DNA of 64,000 nt from Anaerovorax odorimutans. Its GTDB lineage: Bacteria; Bacillota; Clostridia; Peptostreptococcales; Anaerovoracaceae. Below the pieces are notes generated by a model. It was not told where the DNA came from and did not search any database. It saw only the letters and a list, made by a program, of their open reading frames with translations. Shown in pieces: positions 62,928 to 64,000 of the stretch (the first letter of the stretch is position 1; each line of letters opens with the position of its first letter). The DNA is taken from NCBI RefSeq assembly GCF_024459955.1, contig NZ_JANFXK010000018.1, positions 1 through 64,000 of the forward strand, read 5' to 3'. The position numbers and the translations under genes were made by a program.

Positions 62928-63758
62928 TTGGAGAAAAAGAAAGAACTGAAGGATTTAAATTTACTGGATCGATTTTTGTTTGCCGAAGCCGTGGAGGACC
63001 CGGAGATTCTGCAGGATATGCTGGAAATTATCTTGGGAAAAGATATCGTGCTGAAGCATCTGCCCCAGACCGAGAAGGAAGGCCGCCGGGCGGCCTGGAG
63101 CCGCCAGATCCGCATGGATGTGTGGGCCATGGATGAGAATGAAACCATTTACGATGCGGAAGTTCAAAAGAAAAACACCCACAACCTGCCCAGGCGAACT
63201 CGGCTGTATAACGGACTCATCGACAGCAAGCTGCTGGAGTCAGGGGACATCGAATACAATAAGATGAACGACGTGTACATCATTATGATTATGCCCTTTG
63301 ACCTGTTCGGGCTTGGCCTGTACCGTTACACCTTTCGCATGGCCTGCCAGGAAGTGCCCGGGCTGGAACTGGATGACGGAGCCACCAGGATCTTCCTCAA
63401 CACCAGGGGAACCGACCCCGCGGGCATCAGCCAAGAACTGATCGCCCTGCTGCGATATTTTGAAGAGACATCCAAAGAAGTGGCGGAGCATTCTTCCAGC
63501 AGCAGGATTCTGAACATGCAGGAAAAAATCGAACAAATCCGATCCAGCGAGGAGATTGGAGTGAAATACATGAACGCATATGAGGAAAGGCTGCTGGAGT
63601 TGCAGGAGGCCAGAGAAGAAGGACTGAAAGAAGGCCGGGAAGATGGCCAGCAAAAAGCCTACAAGGAAATGGCTGTTGAACTGAAAAAGCTGGGCAGACC
63701 ATTGGAGGAAATTTCGAAGGTCACGAAGCTGAGTATTGAGGAGATTGAGGCACTATAA
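62928..63758 (+). CDS. PD-(D/E)XK nuclease transposase-family protein
   Basis: A protein of 276 residues. The N-terminal segment DLNLLDRFLFAEAVEDPE, then MDVWAMDENETIYDAEVQKK (D...ExQ/K nuclease core) and the C-terminal Lys/Glu-rich coiled-coil ending EEISKVTKLSIEEIEAL are typical of the Rpn/PDDEXK_2 family, often annotated as transposase but shown in E. coli (Rpn) to be a recombination-promoting nuclease. The start is TTG 62928 with AAAGGAG 7 nt upstream; an earlier ATG (62838) lies in repeat DNA. No terminal inverted repeats were seen around it. Confidence 0.85.
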   Translation: MEKKKELKDLNLLDRFLFAEAVEDPEILQDMLEIILGKDIVLKHLPQTEKEGRRAAWSRQIRMDVWAMDENETIYDAEVQKKNTHNLPRRTRLYNGLIDSKLLESGDIEYNKMNDVYIIMIMPFDLFGLGLYRYTFRMACQEVPGLELDDGATRIFLNTRGTDPAGISQELIALLRYFEETSKEVAEHSSSSRILNMQEKIEQIRSSEEIGVKYMNAYEERLLELQEAREEGLKEGREDGQQKAYKEMAVELKKLGRPLEEISKVTKLSIEEIEAL

Positions 63759-63793
63759 TCCCCTAAGAGTCCCCGGCGCTTTCCGCAAAAAAA

Positions 63794-63822
63794 GTCCGGC
63801 AATTCCCTGGAAACTGCCGGAC
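63794..63822 (-). terminator. Terminator of the partial gene at the right edge
   Basis: GTCCGGCA/TGCCGGAC stem followed on the minus strand by seven T. Confidence 0.8.
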
Positions 63823-63852
63823 CAATATTCTCTGTTTAATATAACCTGTTTA

Positions 63853-64000
63853 TCAGCGTCCCGACCAGATATTGCGCCGGAACTCGATATAAGTCGCGAT
63901 AAAATAGATCAGATACACACCCATGAAAAATGCCAGGGAGATGCCGTAATAGAATAGCACCGGTGTGTTTATCCCCGTATAGAAGATGAACTTATGGCTG
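63853..64000 (-). CDS. Partial membrane protein, C-terminal end only
   Basis: The last 48 codons of a minus-strand gene that continues past the window. The visible part has one hydrophobic helix (GISLAFFMGVYLIYFIATYI) and ends EFRRNIWSGR at a TGA. The following terminator supports a real gene end. Family not recognisable from this fragment. Confidence 0.6.
   Translation of the reverse strand, partial: SHKFIFYTGINTPVLFYYGISLAFFMGVYLIYFIATYIEFRRNIWSGR

Overview
The window looks like chromosome of an anaerobic, endospore-forming Firmicute (Clostridia) with fairly balanced base composition. Evidence: a spoVAC-spoVAD-spoVAE operon, a clostridial butyryl-CoA dehydrogenase/Etf operon with a ferredoxin-fused EtfA, a NuoE/NuoF/NuoG-GltD flavin complex of the Stn (Sporomusa-type Nfn) kind, a monomeric [FeFe]-hydrogenase, class III fructose-1,6-bisphosphatase and strong AGGAGG ribosome binding sites with some GTG/TTG starts. 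An amino-acid-fermenting gut lineage (for example Anaerovoracaceae-like) would fit, but I cannot prove the taxon. No tRNA, rRNA, CRISPR-Cas, prophage or complete insertion sequence was recognised.

Layout. 1-320: tandem 93-bp repeats. 0.56-6.35 kb: stnABC-like operon (minus). 6.66-10.35 kb: LysR regulator, two EamA exporters and a membrane protein. 10.4-19.9 kb: holA, comEC, a class A penicillin-binding protein, the spoVA operon and maf. 20-24.7 kb: two tandem secreted subtilases and a GNAT. 24.8-41.2 kb: NhaC antiporter, then a catabolic block (amidohydrolase, GPH symporter, nitrilase, TudS-like protein, two 91%-identical ureohydrolases, BCCT transporter, sigma-54 activator), a [FeFe]-hydrogenase and a BspA-like surface protein. 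41.3-44.6 kb: bcd-etfB-etfA. 44.6-47.8 kb: a repeat-rich island around a Crp-type regulator. 47.8-57.1 kb: a CoA-disulfide-reductase fusion, an HD-GYP signalling protein, GH3, ICMT-like and Fbp genes. 57.1-64 kb: repeats, EcsC, metA, metY, a PD-(D/E)XK transposase-family gene and one partial gene.

How the genes work together. StnABC, Bcd-EtfAB and the hydrogenase all connect NAD(P)H, ferredoxin, crotonyl-CoA and H2, the redox core of a fermenter. The 27-37 kb block reads as one sigma-54 regulon. Four minus-strand promoters match GG-N10-GC (TTGGCAC/TTGC type), ahead of the GPH-amidohydrolase pair, the nitrilase, the BCCT-ureohydrolase pair and the second ureohydrolase. An activator with PAS, AAA+ and Fis-like domains lies inside the block, and a palindrome TATTCA-N4-TGAATA recurs upstream of three of the four promoters. 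The substrate is unknown; a guanidino or amide/nitrile compound is the best guess.

The most unusual DNA is non-coding. One family is a mosaic of dispersed modules, including a 68-bp module with 9-bp inverted ends TGCGACCAA/TTGGTCGCA whose length is identical in seven copies. The other is a set of TATCA/TGATA half-sites at exactly 31/41-bp spacing (72-bp period) found at two distant loci with unrelated filler DNA. I found no known element class that explains either.
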